64,000 nucleotides of DNA, taken from assembly GCA_020697375.1 (NCBI GenBank), contig JAJFBJ010000006.1, forward strand, positions 1 through 64,000, given 5' to 3'. Position 1 is the first letter of the stretch. Every line of letters begins with the position of its first letter. Position numbers and translations under genes: made by a program. This DNA comes from Nitrospira sp. Lineage in GTDB: Bacteria; Nitrospirota; Nitrospiria; Nitrospirales; Nitrospiraceae. Shown here one piece after another: positions 26,934 to 35,583 of this stretch. Below the pieces are notes generated by a model. It had not been told where the DNA came from, did no database searches, and was given only the letters and a program-made list of their open reading frames with translations.

Positions 26934-27779
26934 TCACTGAGCCGTATTTTTTCTGGCTAGCAGCTCGTGAACCTGTTCACCCGTCTCTTTGACCAAAATG
27001 CCCATTTTGCCGTGCGAGGGTTCGAGATCGACCGGTAGGTCATAGTGGCGGATGCGTTCGCTCGCGGTAGGGCCTATGGAGGCGACGACCATTTTTTTGC
27101 AGGCGTCTTTGAACTGAGCCGACGTTCCTTCCTGTTCCACCATCTGCATCACATGGTCGATCTGAGCTGCGTTGGTGATCAGCATCACCTGGACATTCCC
27201 CGCAAGGATCTCCCTTAAGATCTGTTTCAATGGCGCGGTATCTTGCGGGAGAGCCCACCGGTAGACCGGCAAGGGATACACATCGGCGCCGCGCTGTTTC
27301 AAGGCTTCCAGCAAGTCAGGGTTCGATAGACCGTATTCTTGCACCGCCACCCGCAATCCCCTCACCGGGCGGTATTCATCCAACGTGGACAGGACATCGG
27401 CCCAGGTGTTGGGTTCCGGCACCGTCAAGGTCGGTTGGAAGCCCAGGGCTTTGAGTGCCGCGACCGGCTTAGGCCCACGCGCGATCAACAGGGTGTTTGT
27501 CAGGGCACTCTTGATATCCTGTTTGGAATGGCGGCTGTGCAGGATATCAAACAGCGTGGTGGTGCCCACGCCCGTGAGCAGAACGAGCACATCGATGCCC
27601 TCCGTCAGCAGCCGCTGCCCGAACCGCAGGGCAGCTGAATTGTCTTCAAGAGGGATCTCACGCATTGCCGGCGCCACGAGTGCCCGACCGCCATAGCGCT
27701 CGATCAGTCGGGTCATTTCCGCCGCCATGCGCGATTCGAACGAGGCGACGGAGAAACTACTGAAATGTGACGTAGTCAT
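26934..27779 (-). CDS. hemD: Uroporphyrinogen-III synthase
   Basis: A 281-residue two-domain HemD protein. It begins with FSSFSVASFESRMAAEMTRLIERYGG, and has LVLLTGVGTTTLF, VPEPNTWADVL and the second-domain motifs VMLITNAAQIDHVMQ and VVASIGPTASERI. It closes the linear tetrapyrrole hydroxymethylbilane with ring-D inversion, a step of heme, siroheme and cobalamin synthesis. Here it stands apart from hemC and other heme genes. The four-helix-bundle gene lies four bases upstream on the same strand, suggesting a shared transcript. Confidence 0.85.
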   Translation of the reverse strand: MTTSHFSSFSVASFESRMAAEMTRLIERYGGRALVAPAMREIPLEDNSAALRFGQRLLTEGIDVLVLLTGVGTTTLFDILHSRHSKQDIKSALTNTLLIARGPKPVAALKALGFQPTLTVPEPNTWADVLSTLDEYRPVRGLRVAVQEYGLSNPDLLEALKQRGADVYPLPVYRWALPQDTAPLKQILREILAGNVQVMLITNAAQIDHVMQMVEQEGTSAQFKDACKKMVVASIGPTASERIRHYDLPVDLEPSHGKMGILVKETGEQVHELLARKNTAQ

Positions 27780-27783
27780 TGCA

Positions 27784-28164
27784 TCATTTCTTCAGTGAAG
27801 CATTGTTAGATCGTGTTGTGACTTGGGACGCTGCAAAAATCGCAAGGAGTTCGTTCGCTTCCGTTTTCAATGCGGAAAGAGATTCGCCAAACAGAATTCC
27901 AGTTTCTTCGAGAAGTTCGACCCAGAACACCGTTTCGTCGGCTTCTTCGACCACGATACCAAGTTTGGCGAGGAACTCGGCTCGTGATCTCGCCCTACAG
28001 GTTGCACGATAGTTTGCGGCCATGGATGTTCCCGCGCGCAAAAGCTGGTTCCCAATGACACGACCCTCGTTTGTCTTGGGAAGAGACTGCGACATGTGAA
28101 TGATTCGAATCGCAAATTTCTTGGTCCTCGCCTTTAAGGCTTCCGTTCGACTTCTATCCTTCAT
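27784..28164 (-). CDS. Four-helix-bundle protein (23S rRNA intervening-sequence family)
   Basis: Taking the ATG at 28164 the product has 126 residues. The motifs FAIRIIHMSQSLP, VIGNQLLRAGTSMAANYRATCRARS, FLAKLGIVVEEADETVFWVELL and the Asn/Leu-rich end are those of the four-helix-bundle family first seen inside 23S rRNA intervening sequences. No rRNA is near, so this is one of the many stand-alone copies. The base composition is visibly more AT-rich than its neighbours, which suggests transfer. It lies between hemD and a SUMF1-fold gene on the same strand. Function unknown. Confidence 0.87.
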   Translation of the reverse strand: MKDRSRTEALKARTKKFAIRIIHMSQSLPKTNEGRVIGNQLLRAGTSMAANYRATCRARSRAEFLAKLGIVVEEADETVFWVELLEETGILFGESLSALKTEANELLAIFAASQVTTRSNNASLKK

Positions 28165-28197
28165 CCCCAATGTTTCAATCGGCAATGGTGAAATGGG

Positions 28198-29049
28198 TCA
28201 TTGCTTGGCTGTTGACGCGTCCGCCGCGCAGCGGAATCCCGTCGATTCATTCCGCATGGTCGGGTCGCTTTCTACGCGGGTAAAGATGCGGACCGTCGGG
28301 GTTTCGTTCTGCCATCCGGCTCCACGGATGACTTTCTTGGCGCCGCTCTCTGGTCCCGGGGGGTTCTTGTCGGGACTCTTCTCGTAATACTTGGCATCGT
28401 ACCAGTCATTGACCCACTCCCACACATTCCCCGCCACGTCATAGACTCCATAGGGGCTTTTCCCCCTCTCATAACTGCCCACCGGCATCAGGGTTTTTTC
28501 GCCGATCCATTTCTGGTTGAAGTTGAGATGTTTGTTCGTGGGTTCGACATTGCCCCAAGGAAAACGCCAGTCGTTGTTGCCCTTGGCGGCCTTTTCCCAC
28601 TCCGCTTCTCGCGGCAACCGCCTGCCGGCCCATGCGCAGTAGGCATCGGCATCGGCCCAATCGACATTGATCACAGGACGATCGGCGATGGATGCCGGAA
28701 TCTCGGCCCCTTCCCACAGATTGCGGGTCGGTTTTTGGGGGTTCTGCGGAATGCGATGATTGGTGGCCTTCACGAACTCCAGGTAGCGTCCATTGGTTAC
28801 CTCGTATTTGTCCATGTAGAATGCGTCGATCTCAACGACGTGGCGAGGATATTCATCGCGTCCGCCGTCGCGATCTCCGGTAGGAACCCCCATGGGGTAG
28901 GGACCTGCGGGAATCAACAGCAACGGTGCGCCATCCTTTCCCGTCATCTCCTTGGGAAGCGTCGCGGGCTCTGTCGCGAAGACGTGAGACCCCGCGCCGT
29001 TCAGTCCGATGAGAGCCACTACTATCGCCAGGACGGATCGTGCCAACAT
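28198..29049 (-). CDS. SUMF1/FGE-fold protein lacking the catalytic cysteines (copy 2)
   Basis: The start at 29049 follows AAGGAG and gives a signal peptide (MLARSVLAIVVALIGLNGAG). The fold motifs mirror copy 1 at 25950: LIPAGPYPMGVPTGD, DKYEVTNGRYLEFVKATNH, WADADAYCAWAGRRLPREAE, GNVWEWVNDWYDAKYY, IRGAGW and STGFRCAAD. The active-site Cys pair of true FGE is missing. Catalysis of formylglycine formation is therefore unlikely; a periplasmic binding or structural role is inferred. The two copies converge on hemD and the four-helix-bundle gene. Confidence 0.87.
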   Translation of the reverse strand: MLARSVLAIVVALIGLNGAGSHVFATEPATLPKEMTGKDGAPLLLIPAGPYPMGVPTGDRDGGRDEYPRHVVEIDAFYMDKYEVTNGRYLEFVKATNHRIPQNPQKPTRNLWEGAEIPASIADRPVINVDWADADAYCAWAGRRLPREAEWEKAAKGNNDWRFPWGNVEPTNKHLNFNQKWIGEKTLMPVGSYERGKSPYGVYDVAGNVWEWVNDWYDAKYYEKSPDKNPPGPESGAKKVIRGAGWQNETPTVRIFTRVESDPTMRNESTGFRCAADASTAKQ

Positions 29050-29165
29050 AGCTCCAAACTCCTTTGGTTCGAGGAAAACGATGCGCGATCGTATCACAGC
29101 GACGGGTGCCGAGACAGGACTAGTTCGGAGGCGCCGGCGGCCGGTGTCCCTGCGGGCGAAGCGCA

Positions 29166-29654
29166 ATGAGGATTGACGGGATGACGGGCCTCCACCTACT
29201 ATACGGCGAAGGAGAACTCGATGTGCCGACTCATTACGGCTTGCGACATCTGGCCCTTCGGGTGACGGATCTCGCACGGTCGCGCGCCTTCTACGAGCGG
29301 TTCCTGGCGATGAAGGTCGTGTGGGAGCCTGATCAGGACAATGTCTACTTCAGCTCAGGGTCCGACAACCTGGCGCTGCACCAGATCGCCCCCAGTGACC
29401 TCGCCCAATACCAGCCGCTACGCGGTCAGTTACTCGATCACTTCGGCGTAATTCTTCCGAGTCCGGCGCAGGTGGACGAACTGTTCCGCGACGTCCGGCA
29501 GGATGCGGCTCAGTATGGCGCCACTATCGCCAAGCCGCCCAAGCAACATCGCGACGGCAGCTATTCCTTTTACTTTACCGATCCGGACGGCAATGTGATC
29601 CAGGCATTGTATGAACCCACGATCAGTTCACTTGCCTCCAGGCGTCAGGATTAA
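29166..29654 (+). CDS. VOC (glyoxalase/dioxygenase-fold) protein
   Basis: A 162-residue protein with the paired beta-alpha-beta units of the VOC superfamily. Candidate metal ligands are the His in YGLRHLALRV, the His in LALHQIA, the His in DHFGVILP and the Glu in IQALYEP, following the usual DPDGN turn. This would make it a metal-dependent lyase, isomerase or dioxygenase; the substrate cannot be read from sequence. Starts at 29166 and 29181 are both possible. The MBL gene begins 75 bases downstream. Confidence 0.85.
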   Translation: MRIDGMTGLHLLYGEGELDVPTHYGLRHLALRVTDLARSRAFYERFLAMKVVWEPDQDNVYFSSGSDNLALHQIAPSDLAQYQPLRGQLLDHFGVILPSPAQVDELFRDVRQDAAQYGATIAKPPKQHRDGSYSFYFTDPDGNVIQALYEPTISSLASRRQD

Positions 29655-29729
29655 CGTGAGCATGCAGAACCAGAGCGCAGGCCGGTTCGATGACATCTAT
29701 TCGCGAGTGACGCGTCACGCCTCACGCCC

Positions 29730-31355
29730 ATGAGGATTTGGGATACATGGCCACGCGACCAGTATGTAGGCCTGGCCCCCTGGGTATGGGCTCAGCTTGA
29801 AAGTAACCAGCCGCCCGGACCCTTCCCCTTTATCGGCGGCGTGGCCCCCGAGGTTGTGGCGAGCCTGCATGAAGCCCATGGTTTGTTTATGGCCTGTGTG
29901 GAGACGGCCATCAGCGATGTGTTTTCCCGCCGTGCCATTCTGGGCGACCCGCGTACAAAGGTCCGATTGGAAGATGCCTATGCCGAACTGGTCAATTCTC
30001 GACCGCAGTTGAGTCAACACATTACGGCCCGGCGGCAACCGGATGGACAATTTCAGTGGTCCCATCCATTCGACGCGACCAAGTCGGCGACCGTGGTCAA
30101 TACCGGGCTCCGCATTTTCAATGCCGTGAAGCGACAGGCGATTCCCGTGCCGTTCGACCGGCCGATGGGACCGCTCGTGGGGAAATTACTGGGTATGTTG
30201 GACGGCACGCAGCCGGCCGGAGCCATTCAGACCATCGTTGCGACGGCAGGACGGGACGGCGAGCGCCTGTTGACGAAACTCATGGAATTGTTCGCGCAGT
30301 ACGACTGTTTGATCCCCGCGCAGCGGGCTTCCGTTCGCGAGCATTGGCTTTTGAGTACCCGCGATCGCGATACGATTCACCTCGGTCATGCCGCATTGCT
30401 GTACCGGCAGCGCGATACTTTCTTGTTGTTCGACCCTTGGCTCCTGCCCTGGTTTGCCGAGTCGAATGTGCCGAGCCTGTGGTGCTCGATGCTGCCGAAG
30501 CCGGCGGCGATCTTCTTGACGCACGACCATGACGACCACGTCGATCCGCGGACTCTGTTGCATATGCCGAAGGACGTGCCGATCGTCATCCCCAGCCGGC
30601 GAAACCGTAAGAAATATTTCTACGATTACCTACCGCTGCTGCGTGAGTTGGGATTCACGCACATCACGGAACTGGCGCACGGCGAGACATGGAATTTCGA
30701 CGGGGGCGCAGTGGTATCCGTGCCGTTTTTCGGCGAGGATCCTTGCGATTTGGAGATGCCGAGGAACTGCTATCTCGTCACCGATCGCGGGCAAAACGTA
30801 TTGGTCCATGCCGACAGCGGGCCGACCAACAGCGGCCGATCGGCCATTAAGGAAGGCGTCATTCAACAGCTGGTCCAAAAATACGGGCCTCTGTCGTTGG
30901 TCCTGGCCTCACAGCAGCAATTGCAGGAGATCCGAAGCTATGCCGCCCACGCGCCATTGTCTCATCCCGGGCTCTGGCTCGACGTGGGGGAAAACGGCTA
31001 CCTCACGAATAGTTACCTGGATGAGCTTTGCGCCGCGGCACAGGCGCGTCTTTTCGTGTCCTATGCCACCGGCGGGGCCGATTGGTATCCCGATCATCTC
31101 TCGTTCATGTTCAGCCGGCGCAATCCGGCGCGCACGGCGCTTCTCACCGCCCATTGGGAACCTCCTGAAAAGCTGAAAGACCTTCTCGGGACGCGAGGGT
31201 GCGGGTACCATCGGACTCGCGCGTTGGATTTCTTTCGCATTGCCGGGGACCGGTCGGTGCAGGTTTCCTCTGCGGCTGAAGCCCTGTCTCCCATGCCGCT
31301 CTACCGGCTCGATCATGGAGATCCCCCGTTTATGAAACCGGGCGGGCGCGCCTGA
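29730..31355 (+). CDS. MBL-fold metallohydrolase with a winged-helix-like N-terminal extension
   Basis: A 541-residue protein. Residues 1-210 are not part of the hydrolase. Within them, about 148-196 (MGPLVGKLLGMLDGT then LLTKLMELFAQYDCL) has the layout of a PqqD-like winged helix. The MBL domain follows, with the di-metal motif HDHDDH at 265-270, LVHADSGPT as a later metal region, and a His-containing HWEPPEK near the end. The domain resembles the UlaG/RomA lactonase-like branch of MBL proteins. Its stop is followed immediately by CAGGATG. The epimerase gene begins 98 bases downstream. Substrate unknown. Confidence 0.85.
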   Translation: MRIWDTWPRDQYVGLAPWVWAQLESNQPPGPFPFIGGVAPEVVASLHEAHGLFMACVETAISDVFSRRAILGDPRTKVRLEDAYAELVNSRPQLSQHITARRQPDGQFQWSHPFDATKSATVVNTGLRIFNAVKRQAIPVPFDRPMGPLVGKLLGMLDGTQPAGAIQTIVATAGRDGERLLTKLMELFAQYDCLIPAQRASVREHWLLSTRDRDTIHLGHAALLYRQRDTFLLFDPWLLPWFAESNVPSLWCSMLPKPAAIFLTHDHDDHVDPRTLLHMPKDVPIVIPSRRNRKKYFYDYLPLLRELGFTHITELAHGETWNFDGGAVVSVPFFGEDPCDLEMPRNCYLVTDRGQNVLVHADSGPTNSGRSAIKEGVIQQLVQKYGPLSLVLASQQQLQEIRSYAAHAPLSHPGLWLDVGENGYLTNSYLDELCAAAQARLFVSYATGGADWYPDHLSFMFSRRNPARTALLTAHWEPPEKLKDLLGTRGCGYHRTRALDFFRIAGDRSVQVSSAAEALSPMPLYRLDHGDPPFMKPGGRA

Positions 31356-31453
31356 CAGGATGCCTGCCTACCTGAGCCTATCGAAACGCTTCTGAGCAGA
31401 GTTACCCGCTGGACCCTGGCAGAACAAAACCGGCTGGAAAGGAAAAGACACAC

Positions 31454-32476
31454 ATGGGGGCTGCGAAGGACTTGATACTCGTCACCGGCGCGGCCGGGTT
31501 CATTGGATTTCATCTGGCCAAGAGACTGCTCGATCGCGGCGAATCCGTGCTCGGTCTGGACAACCTCAACGACTATTATGACGTCCGCCTGAAAGACGCG
31601 CGTTTGGCGCAACTCATTCCGCACCAGCAGTTCCAATTCGTCAAGCTGGACCTGTCTGATCGTACCGGCATCTCGGCCCTCTTCGAACAGCGTCCCATTC
31701 GACGTGTCGTGCACCTGGCCGCGCAGGCCGGGGTTCGTTATTCATTGGTCAATCCGCACGCCTATACCACGAGCAATATCGATGGATTTCTGAACATTCT
31801 GGAAGGTTGCAGACATCATAAGGCCGGGCACCTGGTCTACGCCTCCACGAGCTCGGTGTACGGCGGCCACACGCAGATGCCGTTTTCGGTTCATGACAAC
31901 GTCGACCATCCCGTTTCACTCTATGCCGCCACGAAGAAGGCCAATGAACTCATGGCCCATTGTTATGCGCACCTCTACCGATTTCCAATCACGGGGCTGC
32001 GTTTCTTCACCGTGTACGGGCCTTGGGGACGCCCCGACATGGCGCTGTTTCTGTTTACGAAGGCGATTTTGGAAGGGCGGCCGATCGACGTGTTCAATCA
32101 TGGAAAGATGCAGCGCGATTTTACCTATGTGGACGATATCGTCGAAGGGATCGTGCGCACGCTCGATCGTCCTGCCCTGCCTGATCCCGCCTGGTCGAGC
32201 GACAAGCCAGATCCCGGCAGCAGTTCGGCGCCCTATCGGCTCTACAACATCGGGAACCACCAGCCGGTCGATTTGCTGCGCTTCATCGAGGTGCTCGAAC
32301 AGACAATCGGCAAGAAGGCCGAAAAGAATTTTCTCCCTCTCCAACCAGGCGACGTGCCGGCCACCTATGCCGATGTCGCCGATTTGATGCGAGACACTGG
32401 TTTCAAACCCGCCACATCGATCGAAACCGGCATCGCCCGCTTCGTCGAGTGGTATCGGGAATATTACAAGGTCTGA
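31454..32476 (+). CDS. UDP-glucuronate 4-epimerase-type NAD-dependent sugar epimerase
   Basis: A 340-residue extended short-chain dehydrogenase. It has the NAD-binding [31 protein letters not shown] (the diagnostic loop of the CapI/UDP-glucuronate epimerase subgroup), [11 protein letters not shown], the catalytic YAATKKANE and [13 protein letters not shown]. It probably makes UDP-galacturonate from UDP-glucuronate for surface polysaccharide. The UDP-glucose dehydrogenase that would supply UDP-glucuronate is encoded at 60331. The neighbouring deacetylase and glycosyltransferase support an exopolysaccharide role. Confidence 0.9.
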   Translation: MGAAKDLILVTGAAGFIGFHLAKRLLDRGESVLGLDNLNDYYDVRLKDARLAQLIPHQQFQFVKLDLSDRTGISALFEQRPIRRVVHLAAQAGVRYSLVNPHAYTTSNIDGFLNILEGCRHHKAGHLVYASTSSVYGGHTQMPFSVHDNVDHPVSLYAATKKANELMAHCYAHLYRFPITGLRFFTVYGPWGRPDMALFLFTKAILEGRPIDVFNHGKMQRDFTYVDDIVEGIVRTLDRPALPDPAWSSDKPDPGSSSAPYRLYNIGNHQPVDLLRFIEVLEQTIGKKAEKNFLPLQPGDVPATYADVADLMRDTGFKPATSIETGIARFVEWYREYYKV

Positions 32477-32534
32477 AGGGACGGTAGCCTTCTTCATTTC
32501 TTCAGAGCCGCTTGGTACGCAGATCTGGGCTGCG

Positions 32535-33317
32535 TTATTGTCCGCTTCCCGCCACTTCCGATACCCATCGAGTTTCGCAGCGCGACAGAAACCGGCAGAG
32601 CTGCTCGAAGGACTGCATGCCGTCCGCGATTTCCATGCAAAGAGGATGGGCGAGGATCGTAGCAATTCCGCCGCGCTGTTCGATTGTGACTACCTGCTTT
32701 TGTACGGTTTCGCGCCATTCCTGAACGGTGACTCTCTCTTGCAGGCGCGAGGGGTTGAGGCGCCCGGCCACGTACTTGCCGTGCAGCAGATGTTCATGGT
32801 CTGGCAGGGTATTGATCGGCAGCGACAGAAGCTTCTGGCTTACGCGTTCAACCGAGGTGGCCTTTCGCGCAACACGATCCGACACGATGCGAATGCCCGA
32901 TTGCCCTAGAAGCGGATAGGTGTGCGCGTCATGCTTGTAGGCATGGTTGCGCCAGATGGTAATGTCCGTTCCCGTGACGTTCCGGATGGCCGCGATAGTC
33001 CGTTCGATATCGCGCTGTTGGAGCGACGCGGAACCCAGCATGGAGCCGGTCAGATGCTTTGAGATCCGATGCCGGATGGAGCGAAAGGCGCAGAACGTAT
33101 GGCCTCCGATTTCGCAGTGGGAACGGCGGCTCAAATCAGCCAGGATGTCCCGTTCCTCAAGGCAGGCCTTCCCCGTGACGAAGAGCGTCACCTTCACATT
33201 GTGTCGCGCGGCAATGTCGCAATAGCGCAATGCCAGTTGGGCTTCGGTCTGTTGCGCATAGCGCGTATCGACGCCGCGGTAGGATCGATGGTGCACATCG
33301 CCGGTGAGGCAAATCAT
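32535..33317 (-). CDS. Polysaccharide-deacetylase-fold protein
   Basis: A 260-residue protein starting CLTGDVHHRSY. The central VKVTLFVTGKACLEERD and CEIGGHTFCAF match the NodB-like fold (the TFFVTG strand and the metal-binding H..H region), and ILAHPLCMEIAD near the end corresponds to the last conserved segment. It probably removes acetyl groups from a sugar polymer or lipid-linked sugar. Its start overlaps the stop of the glycosyltransferase gene (ATGA), so the two are translationally coupled. Substrate unknown. Confidence 0.82.
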   Translation of the reverse strand: MICLTGDVHHRSYRGVDTRYAQQTEAQLALRYCDIAARHNVKVTLFVTGKACLEERDILADLSRRSHCEIGGHTFCAFRSIRHRISKHLTGSMLGSASLQQRDIERTIAAIRNVTGTDITIWRNHAYKHDAHTYPLLGQSGIRIVSDRVARKATSVERVSQKLLSLPINTLPDHEHLLHGKYVAGRLNPSRLQERVTVQEWRETVQKQVVTIEQRGGIATILAHPLCMEIADGMQSFEQLCRFLSRCETRWVSEVAGSGQ

Positions 33318-34435
33318 AACAATTCCCGATAGACGGATTCCGTGCGCTCGATCGCGCGATCAAGCGAAAAGTCTCGCAGCACCCGTTGCCTTGCGCGGTC
33401 GGCATGGGCCCGTGCTTCCTGCCGGTGGCTCAGGATCCACTGAACGGCCCTGCTCAATGCCTCGCTGTTCTGTGGCTCGATCAAGCGGCCGGTCTCTCCA
33501 TCGACGACCAGATCGGGAATGCCGCCGACATCGGTGGCCACGACTGGTATACCCATCGCCATGGCCTGCAGCAGCACTTGCGGCGTTCCCTCGATTTTGA
33601 AAGAAGGAAACACAAGGCAGGTCATGGCAGCAAGAAACTCCGGAATCTCCGTGCGAAATCCTGCCAGAATCGCATGCGGCCGGAGGCGGTGCCGGTCCAG
33701 CAATTCATCGGCCGTCTGTTTATCCCACGGAGGGCCGTCTCCGACAAATAGGAATTTCGCGCGAGGCCAGCGTTCCAGAATCGACGGCGCGGCTTCCATG
33801 AGGTAACGGAATCCCTTTCCCCGCTCCAGCCGGCTGATATAGCCGATGATAGGGTCGGCCTGCTCAAGGCCGAATTCTTTGGCAATTCCGGCGCCGCTCA
33901 CCGTCGGAACAAACCGATCGAGATTGATGCCCGCCGGGATGTTCACCACATGCTCCGCGTTGAGTCCGGGAATCCGGAGAAGATCCTGCTTGCCGCCGGC
34001 CGAAGAGGTCAACAGGCGGTCCGAGAAGGTCGTATAGATGAGGCTTGATATGGGGTTGGTTTTGACCGCTGTGCCGATGTGGCGGGTTCGAACAATCGGC
34101 ACCCCGCGCAGGCGCGCCGCCGGTCCACAGATCCAATGGTCTTTTGAGCTGTGCGTATGGAGGATGTCGACGTGATGTCGTCCCAGGAGAGACCAGAACC
34201 GCGCCATCGACCGTATTTCATAGGATTGCCTCATGGGAAGAGGAATCATCGCCATGTTCTGGTCGCCGGCTCGCCGGGCGAGAGGTGATCCAGGGTTACA
34301 GACGAAGGTGAGCTGATACCCCCGGGCGTTGAATCCGGCGGCCTCCTCGAGCATCCGAATTTCGAGCCCGCCGAATCCCGTGGATGCGCTCGTATGCCAG
34401 ACGGTGACAGGACGATGTCCGCGGGCGCTGCTCAT
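33314..34435 (-). CDS. GT4-type glycosyltransferase
   Basis: From the ATG at 34435 the product has 373 residues. The N-terminal GFGGLEIRMLEEAAGFNARGY is the family 4 acceptor-side signature; then come HTHSSKDHWICG, IGYISRLERGKGFRYLMEA, LFVGDGPPWDKQ and FPSFKIEGTPQVLLQAMAMG (the E-x7-E-like nucleotide-binding segment). It transfers a sugar from a nucleotide donor in the cytoplasm during surface polysaccharide assembly. It is coupled to the deacetylase gene downstream. Confidence 0.9.
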   Translation of the reverse strand: MSSARGHRPVTVWHTSASTGFGGLEIRMLEEAAGFNARGYQLTFVCNPGSPLARRAGDQNMAMIPLPMRQSYEIRSMARFWSLLGRHHVDILHTHSSKDHWICGPAARLRGVPIVRTRHIGTAVKTNPISSLIYTTFSDRLLTSSAGGKQDLLRIPGLNAEHVVNIPAGINLDRFVPTVSGAGIAKEFGLEQADPIIGYISRLERGKGFRYLMEAAPSILERWPRAKFLFVGDGPPWDKQTADELLDRHRLRPHAILAGFRTEIPEFLAAMTCLVFPSFKIEGTPQVLLQAMAMGIPVVATDVGGIPDLVVDGETGRLIEPQNSEALSRAVQWILSHRQEARAHADRARQRVLRDFSLDRAIERTESVYRELL

Positions 34436-34591
34436 GATCGAATACCTCGAAGAATAGTCCCTCGGCCTGTGGAACGGGCGGGAGGCGCTGTGAGAGGAAG
34501 AGTAAGCGGGCGGTCCCATAGAATCAAGATTCGTCGTTATGCGGGACGGGAGAGGATTCAGTTTCTTGGTATGAGAGTGGGCATGGATATG

Positions 34592-34604
34592 GTGAGAATC
34601 TCAC
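34592..34604. promoter_or_regulatory. 13-base palindrome upstream of the sigma-54 promoter
   Basis: GTGAGA and TCTCAC around a single A form a perfect palindrome 120 bases upstream of the -24 element at 34724. That distance fits an enhancer-binding-protein site, but only one copy is seen. Confidence 0.3.
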
Positions 34605-34723
34605 ATGGATGCTGCGAATACGACACAGATGAGCAGATTGAGTGACGGCCGAGCGACCCCTTCTCTGGCCCCTCTGCCTGCGGCCTTTTCCCCTTCAGCC
34701 GCCATTCTACATATGAAACAGAG

Positions 34724-34738
34724 TGGCGCACTTGTTGC
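34724..34738 (+). promoter_or_regulatory. Putative sigma-54 (-24/-12) promoter
   Basis: TGGCGCACTTGTTGC places GG (34725-34726) and GC (34737-34738) exactly ten bases apart, the hallmark of sigma-54 promoters (TGGCAC-N5-TTGC); only one base of the -24 core differs. Transcription would start near 34750, so the ATG at 34814 of the small secreted protein is the first usable start. Confidence 0.55.
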
Positions 34739-34813
34739 GTAGTGGGAGTATGGAGTAAGGTAAAAAAGGAAGCGTGGTTTAGCAAGGTGAGGCTGAAGGT
34801 GAATGTGAGTCGG

Positions 34814-35194
34814 ATGATCCGCGCAATGGTCGCTGGGGGATTGCTGGTGTTTACAGTGTCCGGACCGGTCTTCGCTGAAGAGAACCAGAAAGAGGCGCTG
34901 GCCTGGAATCTCTTCCGCACTCCGCCGTCGGGCGCGTTGTCTCAGGCTTCGCCGCCGAACGATCGCAATGGAGAGGTGTTTCGGCAAACGCCTACGTTGA
35001 GCGGGAGGGTACAGCTCAGCGAGCAGACATTGATCCCTTATGTCGGAGCAGGATTCAATGGGGGATATGTGACGGAACGTGAGCGGGCGCTGGGGCCTTC
35101 ATCGGCGTTTCCGCAGCAAAATATCCTGGGCGAATCGTTGGGCAAGGGCCTGATGCCGAACGAGTTCCACATGGGCATCCGCATTCCCTTCTAG
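34814..35194 (+). CDS. Small secreted, possibly outer-membrane, protein of unknown function
   Basis: From ATG 34814 the product has 126 residues with a signal peptide (MIRAMVAGGLLVFTVSGPVF, cut after FAE). A GTG at 34742 would add 24 residues but lies upstream of the predicted transcription start. The C-terminal half has strand-like TLIPYVGAGFNGGYV and ends in HMGIRIPF; the terminal Phe and YVGAG pattern recall outer-membrane barrels, but it is too short for a complete one. It lies next to exopolysaccharide-type genes and has the sigma-54 promoter. I do not recognise a family. Confidence 0.65.
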   Translation: MIRAMVAGGLLVFTVSGPVFAEENQKEALAWNLFRTPPSGALSQASPPNDRNGEVFRQTPTLSGRVQLSEQTLIPYVGAGFNGGYVTERERALGPSSAFPQQNILGESLGKGLMPNEFHMGIRIPF

Positions 35195-35583
35195 CTCGTT
35201 CCTTTCTTTCGTCTCTTCAAAAATGCCAGCGTGCGAGAGATCTCGGCGCGATTCTCTCTCAGGTTTGGGCGAACGCGGCGCGCATCGCCTTATTCCTGCC
35301 GGAAGCTCAGTCGATCATTGCGAAGGTGAGATGCCCTTGCCGGCCGTCCTCTTAGCTCAAGGCCCTCCTGCTTCACGGCCTCGTTCTCGCGTCGCCCGTC
35401 CCCTTGATGCCGCCTCGCTCGACGGTTTTCAGATTGCCCTTCATCCTATTCTGCGCCATGGCATCTGCAAGATCTCCTGCAAGGCGGAACAAGCGGTTGC
35501 GCTTGTTGAATTGACAGCCCTACGCTATGCTTCGTGGCGGTAACGTTCCCTATTCCATCCCGACCATCGACCCTCCTTCACGA
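35195..35583. other. Intergenic region, no convincing gene
   Basis: About 390 bases. An open frame of 106 codons from 35223 has Arg/Pro/Ser-rich composition and no Shine-Dalgarno, and I do not believe it is a gene. The GTTCTCG-containing stretch near 35385 recalls one block of the dispersed palindromic repeats, but no terminal inverted repeat is present. A promoter for the antiporter lies at the right end. Confidence 0.4.
35503..35531 (+). promoter_or_regulatory. Putative promoter for the CPA2 antiporter gene
   Basis: TTGTTG (35503-35508), 17 bases, TATGCT (35526-35531), 52 bases before the chosen start codon. Confidence 0.4.

Noticed and set aside
27784..28164. A 23S rRNA intervening sequence
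   Set aside because: The four-helix-bundle protein is of that family, but there is no rRNA around it; it lies between hemD and a SUMF1-fold gene.
25950..29049. A sulfatase-maturation system
   Set aside because: Both SUMF1-fold proteins lack the catalytic cysteines and no sulfatase gene is in the window.
29730..31355. A RiPP biosynthesis cluster around the MBL protein
   Set aside because: No precursor-like small gene, radical SAM, YcaO or transporter gene is near; only the winged-helix-like segment hints at it.
35223..35543. A 106-codon open frame before the antiporter gene
   Set aside because: Composition is Arg/Ser/Pro-rich with no Shine-Dalgarno and no recognisable motif; it overlaps the antiporter promoter.
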